Assembly: GCA_000507305.1 (NCBI GenBank)
Contig: DF240787.1
Coordinates: 2,522 to 66,521 of the forward strand
Length of the DNA: 64,000 nt
Direction of reading: 5' to 3'
Origin: Breviolum minutum Mf 1.05b.01
Lineage: Eukaryota > Sar > Dinophyceae > Suessiales > Symbiodiniaceae
Position numbers and translations under genes: made by a program. The notes beneath the pieces are model-generated. The model saw only the letters and a list, made by a program, of their open reading frames with translations, did no database searches and had not been told where the DNA came from. Of the stretch, positions 1 through 11,269 are shown one piece after another (positions within the stretch are counted from its first letter, which is position 1; the number at the start of each line of letters is the position of its first letter).

Positions 1-365
1 ATTATTATTCTATTTTTTTAAATAAAATTCAAATTAATGAAATATATAATTATAATATATAATAATAAAATATCATTTATCAAATATATTTTGAATATAA
101 TATAAGAAATAAAATTATAAAATAATCTTCAATACTATAATATTTTAATATCTATTATAATAAATATCTATATATGATATTAATAATATAAGATATCTAT
201 TATAATAAATATTTATATAATATTAATCATAAGACTATAAGATATTTAATTTATTTTAATCTAAAATTCAATCTAAATCTATAAATATTTCTTTTTATCC
301 GCATAATTAAATCTTAAAATCATCTCATTTAACATATTCTATTAGATATCATTTATTTATTTTCG
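1..365. other. AT-rich region, no gene seen
   Basis: This stretch is almost entirely A and T, with runs such as repeated TATAATAAATAT words and no open frame of useful length on either strand. I see no gene, no RNA gene and no clear tandem unit, only loosely repeated short AT words. It reads as intergenic DNA lying downstream of the minus-strand genes. Confidence 0.6.
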
Positions 366-473
366 AATATGTACAATATCAGATCCAACCTCTATATGAA
401 TTATATTTCAAAATATAATTCGTGGGAAATGCGAAAAATGGAAATTTATCTGCATCAAAATGCAATAAATTAC

Positions 474-2610
474 CAAAAGGCCTTGACCGAGAATCAACAT
501 CCTGCATCGGCAATCCTCTTTCCCATCAAGCACATGCCAAAAACATCCAAAAACACTGACAAATGAATACAATTGGTGGGGAAAATATTCTTGACGTTTC
601 TTGAAAGGTAGTGTTTCACAACATTGAGGATTGTCCACGACGCATTTTGGCCATGTGTGGATGGCCCTGGAAAAATGCAGGCCGTGAGGAAGAGTAAATT
701 TGGTGAAGCGGGAAGGCCGCTGCTTCGCTTGCAAAACCCTTGCTGATATCAGAAATGAAGCGGGAATTAGGCCGCTGCTTCACTTGCAAATGATATCGGA
801 AATGAAGCGGGAATATGGACCCGGCATCAGCTGATAATGCGTTCTTTGCATCTGGATGGCCCATCACAGATCTGAAACTGTTAAGGACCCTTTGGACCCA
901 GACCTTGCAAAGAAGCAAAAAGATGTCTTTAATCACTCTCCAGCGGGGGTCATTATATTGCGAACCCAAACAAGGGACTATTATATAAGGGGAACTCCCT
1001 CAAAACTACCATACATTTGCATTGTGTTGATTCCCCCCAAATGGGTAATTTAATGATCCCCGTGCAGGTGGTCTGTTACACTTGGTAAACTTGAGATGTT
1101 TCAAGCTGTCTCGGCGAGAAGTTTACGCACTGTCCAACTACTCATCGGCTCCTCCAAAAAGGCCACGGCCTGTCAACTGTCATGATTTGTTGATGCTGAA
1201 ACTTGCTTGTCTCCAAACTTTTGCGACTCACAATGAAACGATGAGAATATATTCAGCAGTCTGCAAGGAACTATATTCACTGAAATGGTGAACATGCCCC
1301 TGCATGAGAACCACCTGTTGATATTGATTTTTTTTCAAAGTCTTTTAGCTTTAAAATCACCCGCCCGATTTTCGCCTCTGCATGAGAACCACGTTTATTC
1401 TTCTTGATGGCCAATTGCAAAGCAGTGTAGCCGTTGGATGTTTTCTGTTTCGGATCGGCTTTTTCATTGAGAAGGCGTCGAAGAATCTCCACATCCTCGT
1501 TTCGAAGCGTCTGACAATGCTTGGACACTTTTAAACTTTTCAGAACAACAACATGACCATACAAACTGTTTGCGTCATAATTCTAAGTTATGTATTCACT
1601 ATCATATTATACATCTTTATTTTCTATACATATCATGCATAATACATGTTACAATAGAAGTGAAGTGCGCATCATCAGGATGTATATATATAAACTAATA
1701 TAAACTATCATAACCTAATGAACAAAGTATAAGAATCATCTTTTAAGTATAAAGCACTGCGTTTACTCCAGCTGAGATCAAAGGTTCTCCCAGCTTGGCA
1801 GCCACATGAATTGGATAAATGGAATGCTTCCAAAGGCATCCGGTGATCTTGGAGTCGCTGACATCTTCAAAGCCATGTGCTTTCAGAAAAGTCTCCAACT
1901 TGACCTCTTGCTGTTTTGCCAGATAGAGCCTGCGCTTTGAATTGACTCTAAAGGTCTCGTTGTCATTTTGCAAGTCGCTGAATCCATCATCATCATGATC
2001 ATCTGTCGGTGCCACTCGTCTGCTAAAACCATGCATAAGTTTCCTCTCAAGCGGTGCTGAGATGCTCTGCAAAGCTGGGATCACAGGGGTGAAAGCAGAC
2101 ATGGAAAAGGACTGCAATATCGAGTGGCGGTGCAGGATCTACTGAGGGCCGAAAACTGGTGAGAACACATTGATCATGGCATCAGGCTGCACTTTCCGCT
2201 TGCAAACTTTCAGGATCTTGCATGTTGCTGAAGTGTAGATTCGACTAAATCTTGATGCATATTTACATATCATGCGAATACGCTGCTTTCTCAAATCATC
2301 CAATCCGAGGTGCTTTAGCGAAAGTAATGCAAAGGGTGACAAATGCATCCAGGAGCGACATTAAGCAAGGTCCATCATCAATGATTGGACTGAAGAGACG
2401 TCTTAATTCCTTCCTCCGTTCTTTGTTTGCAACTGCCAATACTCTCACATGTTGACAGAACAGGAATGAATGTAGCAACCCCACTCGGACTTCCGGTCAT
2501 CTTTTCAATGGTTTTGCTCCCAGTTCAGCAGTTCAATCGTCATATTGATTCGGTACGAGTAAAAAAAACAAAGCTCCAGGCATTGTTGGAGTGGGCCGCT
2601 GATGCAATGG
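474..2610. repeat. Tandem duplication, copy A
   Basis: Copy A of a two-copy direct tandem repeat. It begins with CAAAAGGCCTTGACCGAG and runs to a GATGCAATGG end, where copy B begins with the same word. The right half (about 1380-2600) is nearly identical to copy B at an offset of 2239 bases. The left half (474-1300) is clearly related to 2611-3540 but carries many substitutions and indels. The unit carries an ankyrin-repeat gene fragment on the minus strand. The uneven divergence suggests either an old duplication followed by gene conversion of the right half, or two successive duplications. Confidence 0.9.
1361..2432 (-). CDS. Ankyrin-repeat protein fragment (copy A)
   Basis: Minus-strand partial gene. 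Exon 1788-2111 follows an AG acceptor (ATATTGCAG) and ends in YPIHVAAKLG. Exon 1361-1495 begins DVEILRRLLNEKADP and continues QKTSNGYTALQLAIKKN. Joining them after KLG gives the exact 15-residue spacing of a canonical ankyrin repeat and uses a GA donor (GGA|GAACC). A likely earlier exon (about 2310-2432, acceptor TATTGGCAG) contains KERRKELRRLFSPI. The product would be a short protein-interaction module of a kind common in dinoflagellates. The last clear exon ends at a GTGATT donor and no following exon is recognised, so the fragment may be truncated. Start codon and 3' end are not identified. Confidence 0.6.
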
Positions 2611-3040
2611 CAAAAGGCCTTGACCGAGAATCAACATCCTGCATCGGCAATCCTCTTGCCCATCAAGCACATGTCAAAAATATCCAAAAACACTGACAAT
2701 GGACAAATGGATACTGACAAATGGATGCAAATGGTTTCTTGAATTGTAGGAGTTGTCCACGACACATTTTGGCCTGGTGCGGATGGCCCTGGAAAAATGC
2801 AGGCTGTGAGGAAGAGTTAATTTAATGAAGCGGGAATTTGGCCCTGCATCACTTCCGAAACCCTTGCTGATATCGGAAATGAAGCGGGAATATGGACCCG
2901 GCATCATCTGATAATGCGTTCTTTGCATCTGGATGGCCCATCACAGATCTGAAACTGTTAAGGACCCTCGGACCCAGACCTTTCAAAGAAGAACAATTTG
3001 GAGATGTCTAATCACTCTCCAGCAGGGGTCATTATATTAC

Positions 3041-3141
3041 ACCCCCGAAGTTTAACATAGCCCCTGAAGAATGATGGTTGGACGGCTACTTTCCTTTCGC
3101 AATGGCAAAATTTCACGGGCAATGTTAAACTTCCATGGGGT
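3041..3141. repeat. Inverted-repeat element, family 2
   Basis: A 101-bp hairpin-forming element. The left arm reads ACCCCCGAAGTTTAACATAG and the right arm, reverse-complemented, reads ACCCCATGGAAGTTTAACAT. Related elements with the same inner word (AACATA followed by CCCC) occur at 29434-29520 and 33271-33380. It has no coding capacity and is MITE-like or intron-mobile in appearance. Confidence 0.7.
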
Positions 3142-3599
3142 ACTAACTCAAACAAGGCACTATCAAAATGAAATCCTGCAAAACTACCATACATTTGCAT
3201 TGTTTGATTCCCTCAAAATGTACTGTATGATTTAATGATCCCTGTGCAAGTGATCTGTGACACTTGGTAAACTTCAGATGTTTCAATCCGTCTCAGCGAG
3301 TAATTTACGCGCTGTCCAACTACTCACCGGCTTCTCCAAAAAGGCCATAGCCTGTCAACTGTCATGATTTGTTGATGCTGAAACTTGCTTGTCTCGAAAC
3401 TTTGGCGACACACAATGGAATGGTGAGCAAATTTTTCTGCGGTCTGCATTTACTGAAAGGTTGGCAAGAGCAAGGCAAGAGGTTTGGAACATTAAATCTC
3501 ACTCCTTATGTTTTCAGTGCACAGGCATTGCACTGGGAACAAACATGCCCCACCTGTTAATATTGCATGTTTTTCAAAGTCGTTTAGCTTTAAAATCAC

Positions 3600-4671
3600 C
3601 CGCCCGATTATCGCCTCTGCATGAGAACCACGTTTATTCTTCTTGATGGCCAATTGCAAAGCAGTGTAGCCGTTGGATGTTTTCTGTTTCGGATCGGCTT
3701 TTTCATTGAGAAGGCGTCGAAGAATCTCCACATCCTCGTTTCGAAGCGTCTGACAATGCTTGGACACTTTTAAACTTTTCAGAACAACAACATGACCATA
3801 CAAACTGTTTGTGTCATAATTCTAAGTTATGTATTCCCTATCATAATATACATCTTTGTTATTTATACATATCATGCATAATACATGTTACAATAGAAGT
3901 GAAGTGCGCATCATCAGGATGTATATATATAAACTAATATAAACTATCATAACCTAATGAACAAAGTATAAGAATCATCTTTTAAGTATAAAGCACTGCG
4001 TTTACTCCAGCTGAGATCAAAGGTTCTCCCAGCTTGGCAGCCACATGAATTGGATAAATGGAATGCTTCCAAAGGCATCCGGTGATCTTGGAGTCGCTGA
4101 CATCTTCAAAGCCATGTGCTTTCAGAAAAGTCTCCAACTTGACCTCTTGCTGTTTTGCCAGATAGAGCCTGCGCTTTGAATTGACTCTAAAGGTCTCGTT
4201 GTCATTTTGCAAGTCGCTGAATCCATCATCATCATGATCATCTGTCGGTGCCACTCGTCTGCTAAAACCATGCATAAGTTTCCTCTCAAGCGGTGCTGAG
4301 ATGCTCTGCAAAGCTGGGATCACAGGGGTGAAAGCAGACATGGAAAAGGACTGCAATATCGAGTGGCGGTGCAGGATCTACTGAGGGCCGAAAACTGGTG
4401 AGAACACATTGATCATGGCATCAGGCTGCACTTTCCGCTTGCAAACTTTCAGGATCTTGCATGTTGCTGAAGTGTAGATTCGACTAAATCTTGATGCATA
4501 TTTACATATCATGCGAATACGCTGCTTTCTCAAATCATCCAATCCGAGGTGCTTTAGCGAAAGTAATGCAAAGGGTGACAAATGCATCCAGGAGCGACAT
4601 TAAGCAAGGTCCATCATCAATGATTGGACTGAAGAGACGTCTTAATTCCTTCCTCCGTTCTTTGTTTGCAA
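3600..4671 (-). CDS. Ankyrin-repeat protein fragment (copy B)
   Basis: Duplicate of the copy A gene, shifted by 2239 bases: exons 4027-4350 and 3600-3734, plus a likely upstream exon near 4549-4671. The reading frame and the GA-AG intron are preserved. The near-identity over both exons and the intron suggests very recent duplication or conversion of this part. As in copy A, no continuation after the donor at 3599 is recognised. Whether either copy is expressed cannot be told from sequence. Confidence 0.6.
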
Positions 4672-4853
4672 CTGCCAATACTCTCACATGTTGACAGAAC
4701 AGGAATGAATGTAGCAACCCCACTCGGACTTCCGGTCATCTTTTCAATGGTTTTGCTCCCAGTTCAGCAGTTCAATCGTCATATTGATTCGGTACGAGTA
4801 AAAAAAAACAAAGCTCCAGGCATTGTTGGAGTGGGCCGCTGATGCAATGGCAA

Positions 4854-6389
4854 CGGAAAATCCTTGAGATTCAAACGCATGCAATGCCCCTCAAGAGGAA
4901 GCGGGGAATGCCCACTGAACTTGGTGCAAGGGCACACACCGGCAAGACACTTCGAGCGATCAAATGACGCCAAATATGAAATATAAATATCAAAAATAGC
5001 TTTAAAAAAAATCATGAAGTTCATTGAACATACTCAAAATGAATGATAATGAAGGATATGATCTTATGGACTTCTGGGACACCATTTTGGAGCTCGAAGC
5101 GTCACAAATAGCACTTAAATCATATCATGTTTTCCATGTCACCATCTGCCGCCAACCAAGGAAGGTGAACTGGTCGTGCTTGGAGATTTGGAAAACAGGC
5201 CTGGTGACAATGAGATGCCAACTTGTCAAATGTGGCATCTCCAAATGATACTTGTAACTCTAAGTCCCCAAGTTCATGTAAAACCCTAACAACAGTTCCG
5301 ATCTATAATAGGTCAGAAACATTGAGACTATTCAAATCTAAGAGCCCCAACATATCACAAAGCATAAGACTAACACCCCTTTCACCAGTTTATTCATCCT
5401 CAATAAGTTCCAGGGTCTTGGGTCCTACTGTCACACCTTTGGAAGTCACCCTGAGACAGGCCTATCGGCGTTTATATCCCTTAAACGCCGACGGAAAGGT
5501 CTTGAGGTTGCTCTGTCCTTCATGTGAACCGATCCCGAAGCATGTTCTTTTTTTAATAATGTTTTTTGAATCAGAATGTCCACAAAATCATGATTCCACT
5601 TTCCACTAGTAGTTCAATCTTACAAAATAATGTGCAACAAAAAGGTACTCTGTAGCCTCATGGTCCACAAATATTGGATCGTTAATGTCTCAGTTGCAAA
5701 ATGGCAGGCAGCCCCTCTCCTTTCAATGAACCTCACTCCGTAGTCCAACTCTCCGCGTGCACTGTCCTTCGCATAAGGCATGTATATTGACCAGTTAAGT
5801 CTTGCGTGTGTCACACGGCAAACACTGGCAAACTGTTGATCAACTGATGAGTTTTCCGAATGTTTTCCACTTTTTCGCGTGACGTGCCACGGATTTTCAG
5901 TTGGAAATCGGTGGGGTCCCGTATTGCCCATTCATTTCCGAAATGGATACGGTTTGGAGCCAATCTGCCAAGGATACCATATCATATCATATCTTATCTA
6001 TTACATCCCTCTGTATCATCATAAAAATGCAAAATCTATACGATTGTCATTGATGCACGGTCCTAGCCGCTTCCTGTCTTGGACAGAGAGTCAGGCAAAC
6101 AAACAAGGGAACGGGCAAAGCAAGCAAACAAAAACAACAACCAAAAAAAAACAAACAAAGTCAAAACAATTCGAAACAAACAAGAACAAACAAACTCATA
6201 AAGAGATGGAAAATCATTCCCTGACTTTTAATTTTAAGTCAGTCTACGTCTCTAAAGCTCGCAGTTCGGGAGAACCATTCACAGCTAAGGTGCTTCAAGA
6301 ATCCTTGGAAGTCCTTATTCAAGCACCTATGATTACAAAAATAAGCGCCCCTTCAAATGAAATGATTCTTTTTCCAGAACTGCCGTCTT
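4854..6389. other. Spacer after tandem duplication
   Basis: No gene is confidently seen. A minus-strand open segment near 5690-5830 (MPYAKDSARGELDYGVRF) has a protein-like look but no convincing splice sites and no recognised family. An A-rich simple tract with repeated CAAACAAA words lies at about 6095-6205. Confidence 0.4.
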
Positions 6390-8490
6390 AAATAGTGTTC
6401 CCCAAAAATAATTTTGCCTCCCATGTGTTTTTTCGCCGTGAGGATATGTTTCCCATAACGGGAAATGTTCCCCTTCAAATGACTTTCCACCTCAATGTTT
6501 CCTCTAAAACGCAATTTGTTTTCCCCGTAATCCATTTCCACAATCTCCTCCTATAAAGCACTACTATTTTGTCAGGCAAAATGATTTTCACCTAAAAAGG
6601 ATCCACCAATTTGCCAAGAACAATTTCCCCTAAAACAACTTTCTACCCAGCAAACTTTCTCACCTCACATAATTTCCTCACAAAAATATGTTTCCCCCTA
6701 AAATCATTTACCCTGGCTGGATTTTCCACCTGCAATCGTTCTCTCTAGAATAATTTTCAAGCTCATATCATATCTATTGTCTAAATATGATACAGTAAGT
6801 TATTTCCCCCTGCCACATGCTCTCAAATGCCCCCACATGACTTCTCCACCCAAAGCAATGTTTCCCTAACAATGTATTCCCCTCCAAAAAAAAATCCCAC
6901 CTGAAATAATGCTTTTTCATAACATAAGATATTAACAACTATAAAATATTGTCCACCTATACAACGAAATTTTCAATCCATTGTTTCACCAACACAAAGA
7001 CATGCCACCTACCTGGTGATTCAAAGTGACCTGTTTGGGATGGTTAAATGACCTTTTAAGGGGTTCAGTGACCTCCAATTAGGGGATCAACAGGCCACTG
7101 TGAATCACCTGGTACAACATGTATATTTCCCCCGAAAACAAAGTGAAAACTCAAAACAATGGCTCCTGCAATCTGCAATCTTGTGAGTCAATGGGATCCA
7201 CCCAAAAAACAAAGCTCACCAAAAAACAAGTTCATCTCTACACCCACGAAAACTAAAATGGATACCCAAAATAATGTTTTTGAACAGGTAGCTCCCTTTA
7301 AAAAATGACAATTTTTTGGTATCTATGCTCTATTTCTGGAGTGTAAATCAATTTTCAACCTGAAATATGGCCATCCCGCTAGATTCGGTGCGTCCATCTA
7401 AAACAATCTTTCCCCAGAAAGAGCCCTTTCATATAAATTAATTTTGCCCTAGAGTAATCTTCCACCGAAGTTTTTCCTCTGAAAATTTCCGCGTCAGCAC
7501 AATCGAGTAAAATAAAAACCTAAAATTGTTCTTTTCTTAACAGTATGATTTTCACTGAAATGGTTTCCAGCCCCAAAAAACTGTTTTCAACCCAAAATAC
7601 ATATCCATATATTTCCACTAAAACAAATCCTCCCCTGAACTAAACAGTTCCTATATGTAAATTTGTTCTTCCCTGAAAGGCAAATCAACTGATGCCGAAA
7701 ATAGTTTTTGTGCTAAAACCAATTTGCAACTAGAGTATGTTCCATCGAAACAAAAATTGTCCACCAAACATATTTTTCTGCGCATCATATACTTTTCTTC
7801 TAAAACCTTACAGTAAATTAGTTGTCTCCATCACAATGTCCCCCAAAGTATTTGTCCTCTAAACTTTTTTGGGTCCCCAAAAATGATCATCCCCTTGCCC
7901 CTGCAACAGCTTTTTCCCTGACATAACGTTCACCGTAAAGTAGTATCCCGCCGAAAGAATCACTTTCTGCCAAAACATATTTTCCTGCCAAAAAACTCCA
8001 AACATATGTTCCCTGAAATAACTATCCAACGAACATCGTGTTTCTCCTCAAAATCATGTTCCGACCAAACTAAATAACTTTCAGCTCTTACAACAACATG
8101 TTTTCCTCTGAACATATTTTACCCCATACAGGAATTTTCATCGCAATATAACTTTCATCGCCCCACCATCGGTAATTTCCTGAAACTCAGATAATTTTAT
8201 TCCCCTAAATTAACAAGTCTTTCTCACGAAAACGATGTTTGACCTAAAGCATGTTTCCCCTGCAGTAACATCAGGTTCAACCTAAAATACCCAAAAATAT
8301 TCCTGCAAAAATATTCCCCTAAAATACACTTAAATACCAGCTTACACCCAACAAAAACATCTATTCACCCAAAACTGACAATCAATATCTTGCAAACTGA
8401 CTTTTCACCTATGATCATTTGCACCCTCAAAATATTTCCTCCCAAAAATGTATATATTTCTTTATGCCAGAAACACCTGAGCTAAAATCC
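6390..8490. repeat. G-poor degenerate short-repeat block
   Basis: About 2.1 kb in which the plus strand is strikingly poor in G and is built from drifting copies of a word close to TTTCCCCTAAAATAAT, spaced roughly 20-30 bases apart (for example around 6600, 6690, 7640, 8250 and 8310). No open frame beyond about 60 codons exists on either strand. The minus strand would read as TTTTAGGGGAAA-like units. An inverted-repeat element (7010-7114) is embedded in it. It behaves like a decayed minisatellite rather than a gene. Confidence 0.6.
7010..7114. repeat. Inverted-repeat element, 105 bp
   Basis: The ends are inverted copies: the left arm is TACCTGGTGATTCAAAGTG and the right arm, reverse-complemented, is TACCAGGTGATTCACAGTGG, both followed by CCTGTT. 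The interior has no coding capacity. This is a separate sequence family from the other palindromic elements of the window. Confidence 0.65.
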
Positions 8491-8570
8491 ACTTTTTGGA
8501 ACACCGGTCAATGTTGAAAAAAACATGACCCAGGAGGAGTTTGACTGTTCAGCTTTCAGCTGAATGCACT

Positions 8571-8663
8571 TAGACCCCTGAAAATTCACATGGAACTTAA
8601 ACATGGAGGTTTGGAAGATTCCTGTTCAAGTGGGTAATTTTTATAATTTTCAGGGGTGTATAG
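8571..8663. repeat. Short inverted-repeat element
   Basis: The left arm ACCCCTGAAAATTCA pairs with the right arm AATTTTCAGGGGTGTA. The inner word CCCCTGAAAAT also occurs in the family 2 element at 33271-33380, so this may be a distant member of family 2. It has no coding capacity. Confidence 0.5.
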
Positions 8664-9118
8664 ATCCTCGTTGTCTCCAGGGAAAACATCTCTGATCTAT
8701 GCATCACTCATCGGTGCAAAATACCTTCATCTTCAGCATTTTGTCTGAGTAAGGAATCTATGTTTGATATCATCACAGCAAAACACTATACAGGATTTGC
8801 TATGTTGTCCCCTTTAAACATCATTATAAATAAAACAGTTGGACTATCATCATTTTAAGCCCCTGAAGTTGATGTTTAAAACTCTCCAAAAGGGAACAAA
8901 TAGGAAACCCTGCTATACCCTCCAAGAAACTAGAAACTAACATATCCCAAGTCTGAACTAGGAAATCGATGGAAATCATATAAAATCATCCACACGAAAA
9001 GTTGAGACAAGTCCTTTGAGTCGGTAGATTCAACTTCCATTCGACATCTTTTGCAAGGCAGAGAGTCCTTAGTTGACAACTTACTCATGACGAGATCAAC
9101 GATGAAATGTTGAAGTAG
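8664..9118. other. Spacer, no gene seen
   Basis: No coding signal or repeat is recognised between the small palindrome ending at 8663 and the stop codon of the minus-strand gene end at 9119. It is presumably the 3' untranslated or intergenic region of that gene. Confidence 0.4.
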
Positions 9119-9621
9119 TTAGTGATTTATGCCATTTGAACAAGTCTCAAGTATATTCAAATATGGGGTTATAGAAGTGTTATCTAGTCCATCCCAAACT
9201 GATTCCACAGTCTCTGGGAAGTGAATAATTTTCAACCGGTGATGTGATACCATCTGATACCATGCGCTTGGTAGCAAAGTCTGAGTCTTCAAAAGGGATC
9301 GCAATGCTCTACATCTACACCTACACGACTATTTTGATTAGGAATAATGAACTGAACAAAAAAACATCATGATGATGATCATAATCACATGATGCTCCGA
9401 TGTGTTCATATCAACGATCTGTCTTCATGCCAATTTGGTATCAGAATCCAACCTACTTTCTTCTTGCTTAAACACATCTCTTCAAAGAACTTAAACTCCG
9501 CCAGGCAACAGCCAACGATCCACAAAGGTGCATCTGCTTGGACAGCTTGCTGACAGCAGATTGCCTCTTGAATGCCCAAGTAAAGCAACGAAAACAACAT
9601 AGAACGTTGATGCAGGGCTTC
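9119..9621 (-). CDS. 3' end of an unrecognised gene, two exons
   Basis: Two exons in consistent phase: 9457-9621 (55 codons, contains SMLFSLLYLGIQEAICCQQA, donor AAA|GTAGGT) and 9119-9286 (contains SAWYQMVSHHRLKIIHFPET, ends GINH then a stop). The intron is GT-AG. Composition is clearly protein-like and mostly helical, with Cys and Leu, but no family is recognised. It lies just downstream of the Kelch gene, which has its own stop at 9905; it may be a separate short gene. It could instead be the true end of the Kelch gene if the last residues of that reading frame are intronic. Confidence 0.5.
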
Positions 9622-9904
9622 CTTCCGCAATTGAGTGAATCATCAAGCGCAGAAAAAAGGATGGAAGGAACACTTGTCTGCCTGCCATCAGCTTTTAACC
9701 ATTCCTGAGGATCATAGAATTATTGTTATACCATAAATGCATATTGCTCCCATAATCAAAAAAAGTATATCTAATGTACATATAATCTGCACGGGATCTT
9801 ACAGGGATCCTCACAACGTCACCATCCACATAGTTTGGGTGCATTTTTAGACCGAATCATGGAAAAATCACAGTTTTATACATTCAAAAAAAGCACACCT
9901 TTTT

Positions 9905-11269
9905 TCACCTTATCTTGGTGTCTATCCTTTCTGGCAACGCAATGAGCTTCATTGCAACGGAAGGGATGAGGTGAGGCAAAATGCTGTTTTCCCAGACCTC
10001 CTTGGAGACGCCATAGCGTTTGCTAACAGCTCTGCCCAAAAGCGACAATTTCATGGCCAGTGACCTCAACATGGTGAAACTGGGACTCGTCCAAGCGTCT
10101 TTGAAATCACCACGAGCACCGTGGCCACCTGTTAACAGCAAAACACCGGGATCCACCATGACCACTTGATGACAATATCGTGGCAACCATGGAGCTGCAG
10201 ATTTGGTCCAAGTCACTGTATTGTTCTGCATATGTCCTTCCCACATGGTGTTATCATGATCCTCACCATCAAAACCTCCTAGGAGCAACAAAGTACCACT
10301 CAAGGAGATTAAAGAAGCACCACTATGTGCTTTGGGTGCATCCACACTTGTCAGTTCTGACCATATAGCACCATCTTCACTGATCCAAAGGTCGCTAAAG
10401 CATCCATCCTCGCCACGGCCACCAGCCAAGACAATGCGCCCTTTCACTGCCACCGCTGCAGCTGCAGCTCTGGCGGCAAAGGGGGCTGCAAGCGTCACAC
10501 AGCGCCATGTGACACCCTGGTCGTCGCTGCGCCAAACATCATTCAAAAAACGTCCCAAACCAACACCTGTCAGCAGAAACAAAGCCTCATCCACATCTAA
10601 CAAGCAATGTCCATATCTTGCTGGCCACTCCCCTGCATCTGATTCACAAGTCCAGTGAGCACCAATGCCATCCTTACATTTCCACACATCACCAGACAAA
10701 CCACTTCGACCAACGCCACCAACCAATAGCACGGTGTTACCCAAGGCGACAGCAGCATGGCCACTTCGAGCACTCCAAGGTGCGTTGCTGGTGCTGCAGC
10801 TCCAAGATATGCAATTCACACTGCACCAAACATCTTGTAACGCCCAACGGCCTCGAGCTACACCACCCATCATCAAAATCGACTTCTCCTTGCGCATATA
10901 ATCTGAAGGATTGTGTATTCTTAAGTATAGCATACAGTGCCGGATATGGCAAATACGGGTAGATAAATGTTCATGTAGATGAACATCATCTAAGCTGATT
11001 GTTGACATTAAATATTGCACTTGCATATCTTTGTTTCCATAAATACCCTTCTACAATCCAAGAATTACAAAGACCTTGAAGAAATGACAACAGCATATAA
11101 CATAATGGTTTGCAAAGCATCTATCTTGTCTATATTTAGTGACTTTTTTTTTTGACGCCGTTGGAAATGGTGGCTACTCCTTGGTACCCACGACGACCAT
11201 CGCATGATCACATCTTCCTGGCCACTTGGCTTCCGCTCCAGTGCAAGTCCATGAGAGCTCCAAACTCAT
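9905..11269 (-). CDS. Kelch-repeat / beta-propeller protein
   Basis: The main exon 9905-10888 encodes at least five Kelch-type blades with the signature of a GHA or HCL segment, a hydrophobic strand, then GG and DVW (WSARSGHAAVALG, WPARYGHCLLDVD, VLAGGRGEDGCFSDLW, LLLLGGFDGEDHDNTMW, LLLTGGHGARGDFKDAW). An upstream exon (11180 to at least 11269) contains WPGRCDHAMVVVGTK. Joining it to EKSILMMGG completes one blade and uses a GA donor (AAG|GAGTAG) and an AG acceptor (GCGCAAG). The reading frame is also open from 10888 up to an ATG at 11026, but those residues do not look like Kelch. A tail of about 50 residues after the propeller is helical and unrecognised. Kelch propellers usually bind proteins; the partner is unknown. 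More 5' exons are likely. Confidence 0.85.

Larger units (their letters stand above)
2611..4853. repeat. Tandem duplication, copy B
   Basis: Copy B of the tandem repeat. It starts at the junction GATGCAATGG|CAAAAGGCC and ends at GATGCAATGGCAA, after which the sequence becomes unrelated. The two coding exons of the ankyrin fragment are present at +2239 relative to copy A with almost no change. One visible difference is a codon near the end of exon 2: Ile in copy B, Lys in copy A. Copy B also contains a 101-bp inverted-repeat element at 3041-3141 that has no equivalent in copy A, so the element arrived after duplication or was lost from copy A. Confidence 0.9.
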
